From positions 1 to 64,000 of the forward strand of contig NZ_JIBU02000005.1 of the NCBI RefSeq assembly GCF_000633595.2: 64,000 bases of DNA, written 5' to 3'. The position numbers and the translations under genes were made by a program. Shown piece after piece: positions 1 to 8,695 of this stretch. Each line of letters starts with the position of its first letter. The first letter of the stretch is position 1. The notes under the pieces were generated by a model that had not been told where the DNA came from, did not search any database, and saw only the letters and a list, made by a program, of their open reading frames with translations. This DNA is from Clostridium drakei (GTDB taxonomy: Bacteria > Bacillota > Clostridia > Clostridiales > Clostridiaceae).

Positions 1-193
1 TGATATATGCTAAGTGTGTCATCACGGCTAAATGTTTTAATTATTCTAAAGCTCGAAATTTTTGAAAGCCTAAGAACTTTGTCAAACTCGGTTACCTCAA
101 ACAGGACTAAAGTTCTAAGGCTTTCAAAAATTTTGAGCTAAGAATAATACTAAAACAATTTAGCTAATGTGATGACACACTTAGCATATATCA
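1..193. repeat. 193-bp imperfect palindrome with perfect 25-bp ends
   Basis: Bases 1-25 and 169-193 are exact reverse complements, and the similarity continues inward over about 80 bp per arm with small indels, leaving a loop of roughly 30 bp (about 81-110). The ends begin TGATATATGCT, the same 11 bases that open the smaller repeat arm at 639 and close the one at 2645. No protein can be read from it. It resembles a palindromic MITE or intergenic repeat unit. The element may extend left of base 1, which cannot be seen. Confidence 0.85.
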
Positions 194-612
194 CTACCTA
201 AAAGTTAAAATCCAAACTATCAAGTTCAAGTATACGCACCTAATTACATTGTTATAAGTAGTTTTAATAAGCCAAATTATATTTATAATCATAACCTACA
301 ACGCCTAAAGATTAAGGCGGAGCCTGCTGTTGGTTTAACATATTTAGTTTAAAAAGCAGCTGCTTTCTATTCTATTGAAATGTCTTAAAATAGACTTATT
401 ATTTATGTGATTGAAAAATATAAGGCTAAAACATACAAGTATTTCAAATACATTTAACAATCAACTAACATACTATTTTTTCAGGCTACGCCATAAGATA
501 TTATTAAACTAGCTGAAATATACATATAAACTAGATAACAACTATTATGAAAGCTACGCTTTTTATTTAGAACCATGTCAGGAAAGTATTATACATACAC
601 GTAATGCACTAA
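194..612. other. gene-free AT-rich stretch
   Basis: No supported gene. It contains a perfect 14-bp palindrome (AAAGCAGCTGCTTT, 353-366) and two GCTACGC words (486-492 and 552-558 region) that look like worn repeat pieces. Given the palindrome on its left and the insertion element on its right, this is probably accumulated repeat debris. Confidence 0.5.
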
Positions 613-704
613 GAAGTAACTTTCAACTGTATGTAGACTGATATATGCTGTGAAGGAAGATGCGAATGAATTTTAGAAGTTCTTTGCTTGAGATATTGAA
701 AAAT
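613..704 (+). repeat. left arm of inverted repeat around the IS110 element
   Basis: The reverse complement of this stretch aligns with 2582-2674 over about 90 bases. Exact blocks include TGATATATGCTGTGAAGG (639-656 versus 2628-2645) and an 18-base block at the inner end. The two arms are 1.9 kb apart and bracket the transposase gene, so they look like halves of one palindromic repeat split by insertion. The outer word TGATATATGCT is shared with the 193-bp palindrome. Confidence 0.8.
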
Positions 705-712
705 GGCGTAAT

Positions 713-755
713 TTTTGCCAGGACGGCAAAAGCTCCGAAAGCGACAGGACGTCGC
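713..755 (+). other. twin hairpins with identical AGGAC loops
   Basis: Two adjacent perfect stem-loops: TTTTGCC/GGCAAAA (713-719 and 725-731) and GCGAC/GTCGC (741-745 and 751-755). Each closes the same five-base loop AGGAC and they are separated by nine bases. This GC-rich spot stands out against the AT-rich surroundings. It lies in the central part of the split repeat. On the plus strand, GGA in a hairpin loop is the type of site bound by CsrA-family proteins, but no function is shown. Confidence 0.6.
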
Positions 756-879
756 ATTTGAGACCAGCTAGTAAAAGTCAATAAGTTTTTATAAAAAATT
801 TTATTAATAAAAATAGGCATCACAAAAAATCCATTAAAAAACACGAATAATGGAAATTGACTCCTAATTATTTTAGCCG

Positions 880-2175
880 TTAGGCTGCTGGTTTAGATTG
901 CTTATTAAGATACATCTTTGTATGTATTTTAGGGTCACGTAATTCATACTTTTTTTGATTTTTAAGAACAGAGAATATGTAGTTAATTAGCTTATGCATT
1001 ATTGCAACTAAGCCTACTTTTTTACTTTTACCTTTCATATTCTCATCATAGAAATTAAGTAAAACTTTATTTATTGGTTCACCGTTTCTACTTTTACGTA
1101 CAGATGCTAACGCGACAACATATAAAGCTCTTCGGCCTATTCTGGTACCTCGTTTAGACATAACATTTTTGTTACTATTAAACTTACCAGATTGGCTAAC
1201 GGAAGGATCTAAGCCAAAATATGCAACTAAATGCTTAGGTTTAACAAAACCTTTAATATTACCGATTTCGCTCATTATTGTGATGGATGTTAAATCTCCA
1301 ACACCAGGTATCGAGTAAAGCAGTTGTACATTTTTCTTAAATTCATCAGAAATTCTATTACTGCGCATTAATATATGAATTTCAATTAATAGGTTCCTAA
1401 TTTGGATTTCCAATGATTCTATTATTGCAATAGTATTAATTACTTTTACAAATAGACTTGGTGATTTAAGACCAATGTAAGCAGCTTCCTCAGCAGCAGC
1501 ATATAACTTTTTATATATTTTCTCACTATATACTAGTCCCTTTCTAGAATTGCTTGAAATGAGATTAATAAGTTCAACTCTATCAGCATTTAAAACTGCT
1601 TCAGCACTAGAATACTTTTTTAAAACGGCTATTGATGTTTTACTTGTAATACTTGAAAAGACAGATCTATAACCAGGAAAAATGACTCTTAAATCCGTAG
1701 AAAGTTTTTTCGTAAATGTAGATTTACTATCAGTAAATTTATAGTAGTCTCTACAAAGAGATTTTAAAGTGTAGATTTCAATATCAAAATTAGAAGAATA
1801 TTTGACATCTTGAAATTTACCTATAGTAGCAATGGTTAATGCATCTTTTTTGTCATTTTTCACTTTTCTTATATCCACATTTTTGTTACAATTAGTAATG
1901 AGTGGATTAAGGATACATACTTCAAATGTATCTTTAAGAAAGTGGAAAAGAGTAAGATGGTATACACCAGTAGATTCCATGAAAATGGCTGTTTTCATGC
2001 TAAACTCTTCTTCCACTTTTTTTATTTGATCTACTAGGTAATCAAAACCATTTCTATTATGCATAATCTTAAAAGGCTTTCTATAAATTTCACCGTTAGG
2101 TGCTAGTATAGCAGCTACTGAAAAATCTGCGGATACATCAATTCCAACTGTTGGTCTATAAAAAAATTTACTCAT
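880..2175 (-). CDS. IS110-family transposase (DEDD recombinase)
   Basis: A 431-aa transposase that would move the surrounding element. The N-terminal RuvC-like domain shows the expected acidic residues: D13 (GIDVS), E67 (FMESTG), D108 and D111 (NDKKDA). The C-terminal transposase_20 domain starts near residue 285 (YSIPGVGDLTS) and carries the QSG motif with the likely catalytic serine at 329, then the MSKRGTRIGRRAL block. The start at 2175 is chosen because AAGGAG lies nine bases upstream; the open frame extends 39 codons further but without a ribosome site. The gene is uninterrupted and of family length, so the element may be active. In this family a bridge RNA from the non-coding end guides target choice. 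Confidence 0.92.
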   Translation of the reverse strand: MSKFFYRPTVGIDVSADFSVAAILAPNGEIYRKPFKIMHNRNGFDYLVDQIKKVEEEFSMKTAIFMESTGVYHLTLFHFLKDTFEVCILNPLITNCNKNVDIRKVKNDKKDALTIATIGKFQDVKYSSNFDIEIYTLKSLCRDYYKFTDSKSTFTKKLSTDLRVIFPGYRSVFSSITSKTSIAVLKKYSSAEAVLNADRVELINLISSNSRKGLVYSEKIYKKLYAAAEEAAYIGLKSPSLFVKVINTIAIIESLEIQIRNLLIEIHILMRSNRISDEFKKNVQLLYSIPGVGDLTSITIMSEIGNIKGFVKPKHLVAYFGLDPSVSQSGKFNSNKNVMSKRGTRIGRRALYVVALASVRKSRNGEPINKVLLNFYDENMKGKSKKVGLVAIMHKLINYIFSVLKNQKKYELRDPKIHTKMYLNKQSKPAA

Positions 2176-2400
2176 ATACATTATCTCCTTTGTTTGTAAG
2201 AGATAGAATAGATATTCCATTTCTATCAGTAATTTTGTAACCTTGTTTGTGACACAGGTAATTCCCAAGGGGAAACCTAACCAGCTAAACACAGAATTCT
2301 CACTGATGGAATGACATGCTCAGTCACGGGTAATAATGACTCGATAGAATCACTTCCCAGGAGGTGTCCATCTATCTTCTATTCAGGAGATATTATACAT
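2176..2400 (-). ncRNA. candidate IS110 bridge RNA region
   Basis: The segment just upstream of the transposase, read on the minus strand, holds no convincing gene and contains GC-richer blocks able to pair locally. Known biology: IS110-subgroup elements transcribe a structured bridge RNA of about 180 bases from exactly this position, with loops matching target and donor. The assignment here rests on position only; no covariance or loop matching was done. Confidence 0.3.
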
Positions 2401-2581
2401 CAATATTTACTAATTTGGTTTCCCCTTAAGGGAAAATAGAAAACTAAGTTAGAGTAGAAACATACACCCTGTCGGGTAAAAGAATTACGAATAATAAGAA
2501 AAAACTGAGTTGTAATATTCACAAATGGTATAGATAGTTTTCTATTGAATGTTATGGCTACATTATACAAGGAGGTAGTCA

Positions 2582-2674
2582 TTTTTCAATATCTCAAGCA
2601 TTAGAACTTCTTAATGAAGTGAGTTTTCCTTCACAGCATATATCAGCCGGAATACAGTTAAAAGTTACTTCGCT
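2582..2674 (-). repeat. right arm of inverted repeat around the IS110 element
   Basis: Reverse-complement partner of 613-704, with the shared 18-mer at 2628-2645. The segment 2613-2630 also contains an AATGAAG-TGAGTTTTCCT word that reappears with one inserted base in the hairpin repeat at 29510-29530, so it belongs to a wider clostridial repeat family. Confidence 0.75.
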
Positions 2675-2726
2675 TACGTCGCAATGTGCTTATATTAGCC
2701 ACCAATTTTTATGTGTGAAAGTTGAA

Positions 2727-4283
2727 TTAACATAATTCTATCTTGTTTCTTCCATTAAGTTTTGCTTTATATAAGCAATCGTCTGCTCTTTTGATTAATG
2801 AGCTGCTGCTGTCAGTACATTTTAATTCTGCTAGTCCTATACTGATGGTAATATGTGAGCATTCATATTCAAATCTATAGTTGCTAACCTTAGATCTAAT
2901 CTTCTCACATAGCTTATAACCAGCATTTAACTGTGTATCAAACATTAATATTAAAAATTCTTCACCACCAAACCTACCAAATTTCTCGTTAATTCCTAAT
3001 TCAGAAGTAACTAAATCAGCTAATTTTTTTAATATCTCATCCCCAATTAGATGTCCATAAGTATCATTAATCTTTTTAAAATGGTCTATATCAATCATAG
3101 CTATAGTGAGAGGAATAGAGTTTTTTTTAATTTTTTCATGTAATAACATAGTAATATATTTTTTATTATACACTCCTGTTAACCCATCTCTAATTGAATT
3201 ACTATATAACTCTTCATTTAATTTTCTTAATTTATCATTAGCCTGCTTTAACTTATTTTGGGTAACTACTAATTCTGTTATATCATATAATAATATTAAA
3301 TATCCAATTATATAATCTTTATTTCCTTTAATTGCACTTAAAGATCCATAGTAATTAATATTTTTGTCTGAAATTTTGCTGTTAAACTGGATTTTTAAGG
3401 TTGATTTTTGCAAATTATAAAAATCATATTTATAAATATCCTTTATAATTTGGTCAATAGGTACTCCAATTACATTTGAAATATTAGTATTCAGCATTTT
3501 TAATGATTTTCTATTCATATCTACAACTTTTTTATTTTCATCAAGCACTATCATAAGTTCATCCATATCTTCAAAAGCATATTCTCTGGCAACAAGAACT
3601 ATATCCATAAATCTATACCGAAGCATTCCATAAACACTTACTACTAAGGATATAAAAAATGAAATTGAAGTAATGTCTAAATTATTATAAAGATTTATAT
3701 TACCTACAAATAAGACATCAGTCACAATTGGAAAAAACATTCCAATTATCATTATTAAAGCTTGTCTTTTTCGAGCATATTGTTTTGAAAACACAGATTT
3801 GAGTAATATTCCTATGCTAACTGCATTCAATAAATAATTATAACTGGCATTAATCCATAGCCAAAAACCTTTACTAAATATTAAAACTTTATAGTTACCC
3901 ACAGATTCAAGATAGAAATTATAAGCAAACCAATTATTATATTTTGAATTTAAAACTATAATTGCAGTAATAGTTGGAAAAATAATAAGGATAAGATTTA
4001 GTTTGCTCTTAAAATTTCTTTCATACATTGAATCTAATATTGTCATTAGCCAAAATGCAGGTATATATACAATAAATGCCATCTTAATTTCAAAGCACAT
4101 AATTTTAGCACCGAGACTATTCAATAGCAAATTAACAATATTTAAACCATTCCATATAGAAACTAACAAAATGCATATAATAAAAGGCTTTGTCCCTGAT
4201 ACATTATGTCTTCTAAAAAGAAAAATAGATATAGTAAGTAAAGTAACAGATAAAATAAGTAAAATAAAAATATATAAATCCAT
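2727..4283 (-). CDS. membrane diguanylate cyclase (7TM-PAS-GGDEF)
   Basis: A 518-aa protein predicted to make cyclic di-GMP. Residues 1-225 form about seven membrane helices of the histidine-kinase 7TM sensor type, 240-340 a PAS-like domain (MIVLDENKKVVDMN), and 360-518 a GGDEF domain with the active motif GGEEF at 439-443. The D-I-D metal site is visible at 398-400. The RxxD inhibitory site normally five residues before the motif is absent, so product inhibition at that site is unlikely. The start at 4283 has GGAGG upstream. It stands alone, divergent from the AhpD-like gene. The signal it senses is unknown. Confidence 0.88.
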   Translation of the reverse strand: MDLYIFILLILSVTLLTISIFLFRRHNVSGTKPFIICILLVSIWNGLNIVNLLLNSLGAKIMCFEIKMAFIVYIPAFWLMTILDSMYERNFKSKLNLILIIFPTITAIIVLNSKYNNWFAYNFYLESVGNYKVLIFSKGFWLWINASYNYLLNAVSIGILLKSVFSKQYARKRQALIMIIGMFFPIVTDVLFVGNINLYNNLDITSISFFISLVVSVYGMLRYRFMDIVLVAREYAFEDMDELMIVLDENKKVVDMNRKSLKMLNTNISNVIGVPIDQIIKDIYKYDFYNLQKSTLKIQFNSKISDKNINYYGSLSAIKGNKDYIIGYLILLYDITELVVTQNKLKQANDKLRKLNEELYSNSIRDGLTGVYNKKYITMLLHEKIKKNSIPLTIAMIDIDHFKKINDTYGHLIGDEILKKLADLVTSELGINEKFGRFGGEEFLILMFDTQLNAGYKLCEKIRSKVSNYRFEYECSHITISIGLAELKCTDSSSSLIKRADDCLYKAKLNGRNKIELC

Positions 4284-4716
4284 GAAAATCCTCCAATGTT
4301 TCTACATTAGTAACATGCAAAAAAATTTATACTTTTTAAGGATTTTTTTATAAATGCATATTGTATGTCTAATTATATCATTAATTAAGAAAATATTGAC
4401 CTTAAATTTTTAAAATTCGAGCTTTTTCTGCTTGATTTTTAATTTTTTTATAGTAAGGTAATAATTTATGCAAAACCAGAATTATTTGGAAAAGGCTTTT
4501 AGTATATATAAAATGCTAGATTATGAATAAATAGATTTAATGTTATATAAAAATTTGTAAATAAATGAAGTTTATTACAAAAAAATCTTTCTAATATCTA
4601 TATTTAATTTAAAGGTGGAATAAGATTATACTTGCACATTACACAGCGTAATGATTTATAATAAATATGTATTATGAGAAATCATTTAAAAATATTAAAA
4701 TTGGGGGAATTTAGTT
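4284..4716. other. divergent intergenic region, AT-rich
   Basis: 433 bases with no gene. On the plus strand a possible promoter for the AhpD-like gene is TTGCAC (4632-4637) with TATAAT (4657-4662), a 19-base spacer that is longer than ideal. The spacer contains a small dyad, ATTAC-ACAGC-GTAAT (4639-4653), that could be an operator. Nothing else stands out. Confidence 0.35.
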
Positions 4717-5094
4717 ATGAATGAATTTCAAAGTATACTTAGTTATTATGAGGATGAATTAAAATGGCATCCACCTTTTGCTGAAATACTTTCTAAATAT
4801 GATTCAGAAGGTTTAAAAGGATATTTAGTAATGCGCGAATCAGTTCAAAATGGACATTTACCTAAAAAGACAACAGAATTGATTTTTACAATATTGGATA
4901 GTTTAGATGACGAAGTAAGTGGTGCAAAACAACATGCTGTTGCTGCAATAGATGCAGGTTTAACTATGGAAGAATTAGTAGAAGCGTTTGTAATAGTGAC
5001 TATTGTGAAAGGTATTAATGTTATGTGTAAAACAGGTGTTGAAGCAATAAAAGCAGCAGAAAAAAGATTTGAAGAAATAAAAGAAAATCAGTAA
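4717..5094 (+). CDS. carboxymuconolactone decarboxylase/AhpD-like protein
   Basis: A 125-aa all-helical protein of the CMD/AhpD fold; the core (about residues 35-110) has the typical stretch AVAAIDAGLTMEELVEAFVIV. The CxxC redox pair of peroxidase-linked AhpD proteins is missing, which argues against disulfide reductase activity and leaves the reaction unknown. The start has a GGGGGAA ribosome site. The gene is single and is followed by a strong bidirectional terminator. Confidence 0.8.
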   Translation: MNEFQSILSYYEDELKWHPPFAEILSKYDSEGLKGYLVMRESVQNGHLPKKTTELIFTILDSLDDEVSGAKQHAVAAIDAGLTMEELVEAFVIVTIVKGINVMCKTGVEAIKAAEKRFEEIKENQ

Positions 5095-5189
5095 CAACTA
5101 CCAAGTTGCTTTTGTAAAAAATGCAAATTTACAATGTAATAAAACATATAATATAATAGTTCTAAATTGCTAGTAACATGATAATAGTG

Positions 5190-5225
5190 AAAGCTTTCTA
5201 TGAGCTATTTATCATAGAAAGCTTT
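5190..5225. terminator. bidirectional terminator between convergent genes
   Basis: Perfect 14-bp stem (5190-5203 with 5212-5225) closing an 8-base loop, with T-rich sequence on the right and A-rich on the left. It serves the AhpD-like gene and the opposite HAAS-domain gene. Confidence 0.85.
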
Positions 5226-5261
5226 AATTTATATACTTTTTTATATTATAGATTTTCAATA

Positions 5262-6026
5262 TCAAAGTTTAGCTTTTTTGACAACTAGGTTAAATCCATC
5301 TACATTAGTTATGATAATATGGTCTCCTTTTTTTATTGATTCATTTTTACTGTAGACTTTCTGAGGAGAATTGTTAAATATAGCTTTACCTTTATAATTA
5401 AAATTCTCAGAAGCTATACCCTTCTGCAAAAGAAACTTTTGTTCTTTTTTTATTCTTTTGGCTTCGATAATAGCTCGTTCAATAGCTACTATTGGAATAA
5501 AAATGCACATCAATATCATAGCTTGTAAAAAAGTGTGAGATATCATAACAATTCCTAATGAACAAATAAATACCCCATTGGCGTTTGAGCCTCCGTGTTG
5601 ACTTCTTCCATAAAAAAATGGCAAATCTGAATATTTTTCAATTCCTAACCATATCAAACCATATGATAAGAAAAATATTCCGAGAATTCTAAATATATCG
5701 ATTGGTGCTATAGATATAAAATCTAAACCATTAAATTCCGCTGCCATTTTTGATAAATATAAGAATATAGTTATTAAAATTAATGCAATAATTTGAATCC
5801 AATCAATTGTTGGAGGATGTACAAAATCTAACATTTTACCTGTAGTTTTAGGGTCTCCCATGTCTTTTACAGCAGCTTTTTCTGCATCTTCATCAGAGTA
5901 TCCTATTTTAATATAGACTTCTTTTTGGTCATCAATATGATTTCGTATTTCCGTGCAGATTTCCTTTCGCATTTTTCTATTAGAAATATTTTTACTTAAA
6001 AGATGTAAATATTCATCTGCTTTCAT
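5262..6026 (-). CDS. HAAS-domain membrane protein with NfeD-like tail
   Basis: A 254-aa protein. Residues 1-75 are the helical permease-prefix/HAAS-type domain typically encoded next to PadR regulators (MKADEYLHLLSKNISNRKMR, GDPKTTGKML). Four or so membrane helices follow (about 82-190), then a basic linker and a C-terminal beta-rich segment (205-254, ending GFNLVVKKAKL) like an NfeD OB fold. It lies two bases downstream of the PadR gene, so the two are one operon. In such pairs the membrane protein is thought to carry the envelope response that PadR controls; the exact role is unknown. Confidence 0.72.
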   Translation of the reverse strand: MKADEYLHLLSKNISNRKMRKEICTEIRNHIDDQKEVYIKIGYSDEDAEKAAVKDMGDPKTTGKMLDFVHPPTIDWIQIIALILITIFLYLSKMAAEFNGLDFISIAPIDIFRILGIFFLSYGLIWLGIEKYSDLPFFYGRSQHGGSNANGVFICSLGIVMISHTFLQAMILMCIFIPIVAIERAIIEAKRIKKEQKFLLQKGIASENFNYKGKAIFNNSPQKVYSKNESIKKGDHIIITNVDGFNLVVKKAKL

Positions 6027-6028
6027 AA

Positions 6029-6361
6029 TTAATACACCTCTACTTCTAACACAGATGCCATGGTTTTAACATATTTTTTCCATATGGAGGTTTTATCCTG
6101 TAGTAATTTTTTTCCCTGACGTGTTAAGGAATAATATTTACGAATTTTCCCATTAGCTTCTTTTTCACAGCAATCTAAATAGTTTTTATTTACTAAGGTG
6201 TGCAGCAGAGGATACAAAGTTCCCGCTTTAAATTGAAACATATTATTTGAATTAATTTGTAAAGTTTCAATCATTTCATAGCCATACATATCTTTATTTT
6301 CAAGTAGTTTTAAGATAAGCATAGTCATATCACCAGAATATAAAATGTTGTCAGATGGCAT
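6029..6361 (-). CDS. PadR-family transcriptional regulator
   Basis: A 110-aa winged-helix repressor. The PadR core is clear: ILKLLENKDMYGYEMIE, then KAGTLYPLLHTLVNKNYL and the wing GKIRKYYSLTRQGKKLL. The start at 6361 is set by GAGGTG seven bases upstream; an earlier ATG at 6379 sits before that site. It is co-transcribed with the HAAS membrane protein and probably represses this operon through the repeated dyads 60-105 bases upstream. Confidence 0.9.
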   Translation of the reverse strand: MPSDNILYSGDMTMLILKLLENKDMYGYEMIETLQINSNNMFQFKAGTLYPLLHTLVNKNYLDCCEKEANGKIRKYYSLTRQGKKLLQDKTSIWKKYVKTMASVLEVEVY

Positions 6362-6420
6362 TTTAATCACCTCTTTCATATCTTAAAAATTTTTATATTT
6401 ATTATTTCTATATATATATA

Positions 6421-6468
6421 TATCGATAATCTATATATATCTTTATAATATATCGATAATCTATATAT
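6421..6468. promoter_or_regulatory. tandem candidate PadR operators
   Basis: The 18-mer TATCGATAATCTATATAT occurs exactly at 6421-6438 and 6451-6468, spaced 30 bases (about three helical turns), each including the palindrome TATCGATA. They sit in the promoter zone of the padR-HAAS operon. Autorepression by the adjacent PadR is the simplest reading. Confidence 0.6.
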
Positions 6469-6731
6469 GTCAATAGATAATTTCTATTTATTCCAATTTT
6501 TCTGAAAAATTAATGATTTGATGAAATCTAATGATATAATTAGCTTTTAATTGCTGTAATTTATGGACAGGCTTTCCTTGTATTAAAATTAGAGTTTATT
6601 AAAAAGAACTCAATTTTTGCACATATAAAGCTTTAATTTTATATAACAAGCAATTTTTTAAAATTGAAAAAATTGAGTAAATAATTATATATAAAATACG
6701 ACTGTTTCCTTTGAATTGTGGAGGTAAAATT

Positions 6732-7655
6732 ATGATTAGTCTATTATTAATAAAACAGATTACTGAACTTTTTTTAGTTATGTTCATGGGATTTATATTA
6801 GTAAAAACACATTTATTAAAAGCAGAAGAGAGTAAAACACTTTCAGCAGTTGCCCTTTATCTAATAATGCCTTGTGTTATTATCAATGCATTCCAGATTA
6901 AATATACAGAAAGTATACGAAATGGATTGATTCTTGCTTTTGTGGCAGCAGTATTGATTCATGTTGTACTATTGATTTTAGTAAAAATGCTTGGAATGAT
7001 ATTTAACCTGGATGCAGTTGAAAAAGCATCCATGATATATTCAAATGCTGGAAATCTGATCATTCCAATTGTAACTTCTGTACTTGGAAAGGAATGGGTT
7101 ATTTATTCAAGTGCTTTTATATCCGTACAATTATTTCTTTTATGGACTCATGGAAAGATGATGCTATGTGAAGAACAAAAAGTAGATTTAAAAAAAATTC
7201 TTTTAAATATTAATATGATTACTATATTTCTTGGAATTTTATTTTTTGTTACAAAAGTTCAACTACCAGATATTGTAATAAAAACCATGGAATCAGTAAG
7301 TGTTATGCTTGGACCTATTTCCATGATTATAATGGGAATGTTAATTGGAAATATGAGCTTTAAACAGATATTTGCTTATAAGCGAATTTATATAGTTACT
7401 TTTCTTAAGATGATAGTATGTCCTTTTATAATTTTGATTTTGCTTAAATATGGTGGAATGGCAAGCTTACTGTCTGATGGAAAGGTTATTTTGCTTATCA
7501 GCCTGCTTGCAACAATTACTCCATCTGCATCAGCAGTTACACAAATGGCTCAAATTTATGGTAAGAATGAAGAATATGCTAGTGTTATAAATGCAATTAC
7601 AACTATTGTATGTATTATAACAATGCCAATTATGGTTTGGATGTATCAAATGTAG
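6732..7655 (+). CDS. AEC-family transporter
   Basis: A 307-aa membrane protein of the auxin efflux carrier family with about ten helices and the family pattern LSAVALYLIMPCVII near residue 38 and SNAGNLIIPI near 103. The start at 6732 follows GGAGG; an upstream TTG at 6711 lies before the ribosome site. AEC members move organic anions such as malate or other carboxylates. It converges on the dehydroquinase/shikimate dehydrogenase genes, so transport of a hydroaromatic or related acid is possible but not shown. The 250 bases before it hold only a weak inverted repeat (about 6608-6618 and 6668-6678). Confidence 0.85.
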   Translation: MISLLLIKQITELFLVMFMGFILVKTHLLKAEESKTLSAVALYLIMPCVIINAFQIKYTESIRNGLILAFVAAVLIHVVLLILVKMLGMIFNLDAVEKASMIYSNAGNLIIPIVTSVLGKEWVIYSSAFISVQLFLLWTHGKMMLCEEQKVDLKKILLNINMITIFLGILFFVTKVQLPDIVIKTMESVSVMLGPISMIIMGMLIGNMSFKQIFAYKRIYIVTFLKMIVCPFIILILLKYGGMASLLSDGKVILLISLLATITPSASAVTQMAQIYGKNEEYASVINAITTIVCIITMPIMVWMYQM

Positions 7656-7718
7656 GTTTAGGTATTAGAATATGAGTTTAAGTACTATGCATTGTATGTG
7701 GTAACATTTTTAAAAATA

Positions 7719-7751
7719 AACAGGCTGATTAGATTTTTCTATCAGCCTGTT
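7719..7751. terminator. bidirectional terminator
   Basis: Perfect 11-bp stem AACAGGCTGAT/ATCAGCCTGTT (7719-7729, 7741-7751) between the convergent AEC transporter and shikimate dehydrogenase genes. Confidence 0.85.
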
Positions 7752-7791
7752 CGTATTATTAGTTAAGTAAATAAAGCACTGATTATTGTTA

Positions 7792-8664
7792 TTAGTATTT
7801 AATATCTAACAATTCTTTCATGTATTCTATTGGCATATCTTTTTCAGTCCAAAGGTTAAAAGCTGCAGCTCCTTGAAATAACATCATTCCAAGTCCATTC
7901 ATTGACTTACATCCTACTTCTTTTGCCATCTTGAGAAGAGCAGTTTCCCTTGGAAAGTATACTACATCTGTTACAATAAGCTCTGGTCTTAGAAAAGACT
8001 TATCTGGAATATAAGTCTTACCATCTAAAGGCTTCATCCCCATACCTGTAGCATTTGCAAATAAATAACTATTTGCAATTTCTTCTTTTAGTTTATCTAA
8101 GTCAGCTAAATCATAAAGTGTAGCCTTACATTTTGTATTTGTATTAATCTTCTTAACAGTTTTTTCTGCATTGTTCCAAAACTTATCTTTTTGATTAAAG
8201 ATTGACATTTCAGCGACTCCATCTAAAGCTGCCTGAATTTCAATAGCTGTAGCAGCACCGCCTGCACCTACAATTGTTATTTTCTTTCCAATAACATCTA
8301 TATTATTATCTTTTAATGCCATCATGTATCCTATACCATCTGTAATGTGACCAGTTAAAACACCATTATTATTTACAACAGTGTTAACAGCCCCACACAT
8401 TTCAGCTACTGGTGAAATATTATCCAAATATTTATGTATTACTGTTTTATTTGGCATAGATACATTGCATCCTTTTATTTTTAAAGCTCTAAGTCCTTTA
8501 ACAGCATTCTCTAATGTATCATTATCTACTTCAAAAGCAAGATATGCATAATCCAAGCCTAATTTTGCAAATGCAGCATTATGCATTGCTGGAGAACTTG
8601 AATGACGAATTGGATACGCCATAAGTCCAATGAGTTCTGTATATCCTGTAATTCTTTCTCCCAT
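7792..8664 (-). CDS. aroE: shikimate/quinate dehydrogenase
   Basis: A 290-aa NAD(P)-dependent enzyme that interconverts 3-dehydroshikimate (or dehydroquinate) and shikimate (or quinate). Substrate-site residues are seen in HSSSPAMHN (S22, S24), NVSMPNK (K73 catalytic), GAVNT (N94) and TDGIGY (D109). The dinucleotide fold has VGAGGAATA at 132-140. The ribosome site is GGGGGAAA. It lies 31 bases after the type II dehydroquinase in a three-gene operon with a VOC protein, away from any other aromatic biosynthesis gene and next to an AraC regulator and a transporter. That context favours a catabolic rather than a biosynthetic role; the paralog type (AroE or YdiB) cannot be fixed by eye. Confidence 0.9.
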   Translation of the reverse strand: MGERITGYTELIGLMAYPIRHSSSPAMHNAAFAKLGLDYAYLAFEVDNDTLENAVKGLRALKIKGCNVSMPNKTVIHKYLDNISPVAEMCGAVNTVVNNNGVLTGHITDGIGYMMALKDNNIDVIGKKITIVGAGGAATAIEIQAALDGVAEMSIFNQKDKFWNNAEKTVKKINTNTKCKATLYDLADLDKLKEEIANSYLFANATGMGMKPLDGKTYIPDKSFLRPELIVTDVVYFPRETALLKMAKEVGCKSMNGLGMMLFQGAAAFNLWTEKDMPIEYMKELLDIKY

Positions 8665-8695
8665 AACTATTTCCCCCTAATCTATACTTATTAAC

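Larger units (their letters stand above)
846..2581 (-). mobile_element. IS110-family insertion element (ends approximate)
   Basis: One IS110-type transposase gene plus a roughly 400-bp non-coding part upstream of it. Elements of this family usually lack terminal inverted repeats and do not always duplicate the target, so the ends cannot be read directly. The limits given are where similarity to the flanking split repeat stops. A long non-coding region on the 5' side of the transposase is the layout of the IS110 subgroup rather than IS1111. Confidence 0.55.

Noticed and set aside
623-844. 73-codon open frame on the minus strand
   Set aside because: It runs through the twin hairpins and the repeat arm and has no ribosome site; the open frame is a by-product of repeat DNA.
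2400-2582. 60-codon open frame on the minus strand
   Set aside because: No ribosome site, no family pattern, lies in the non-coding end of the IS element.
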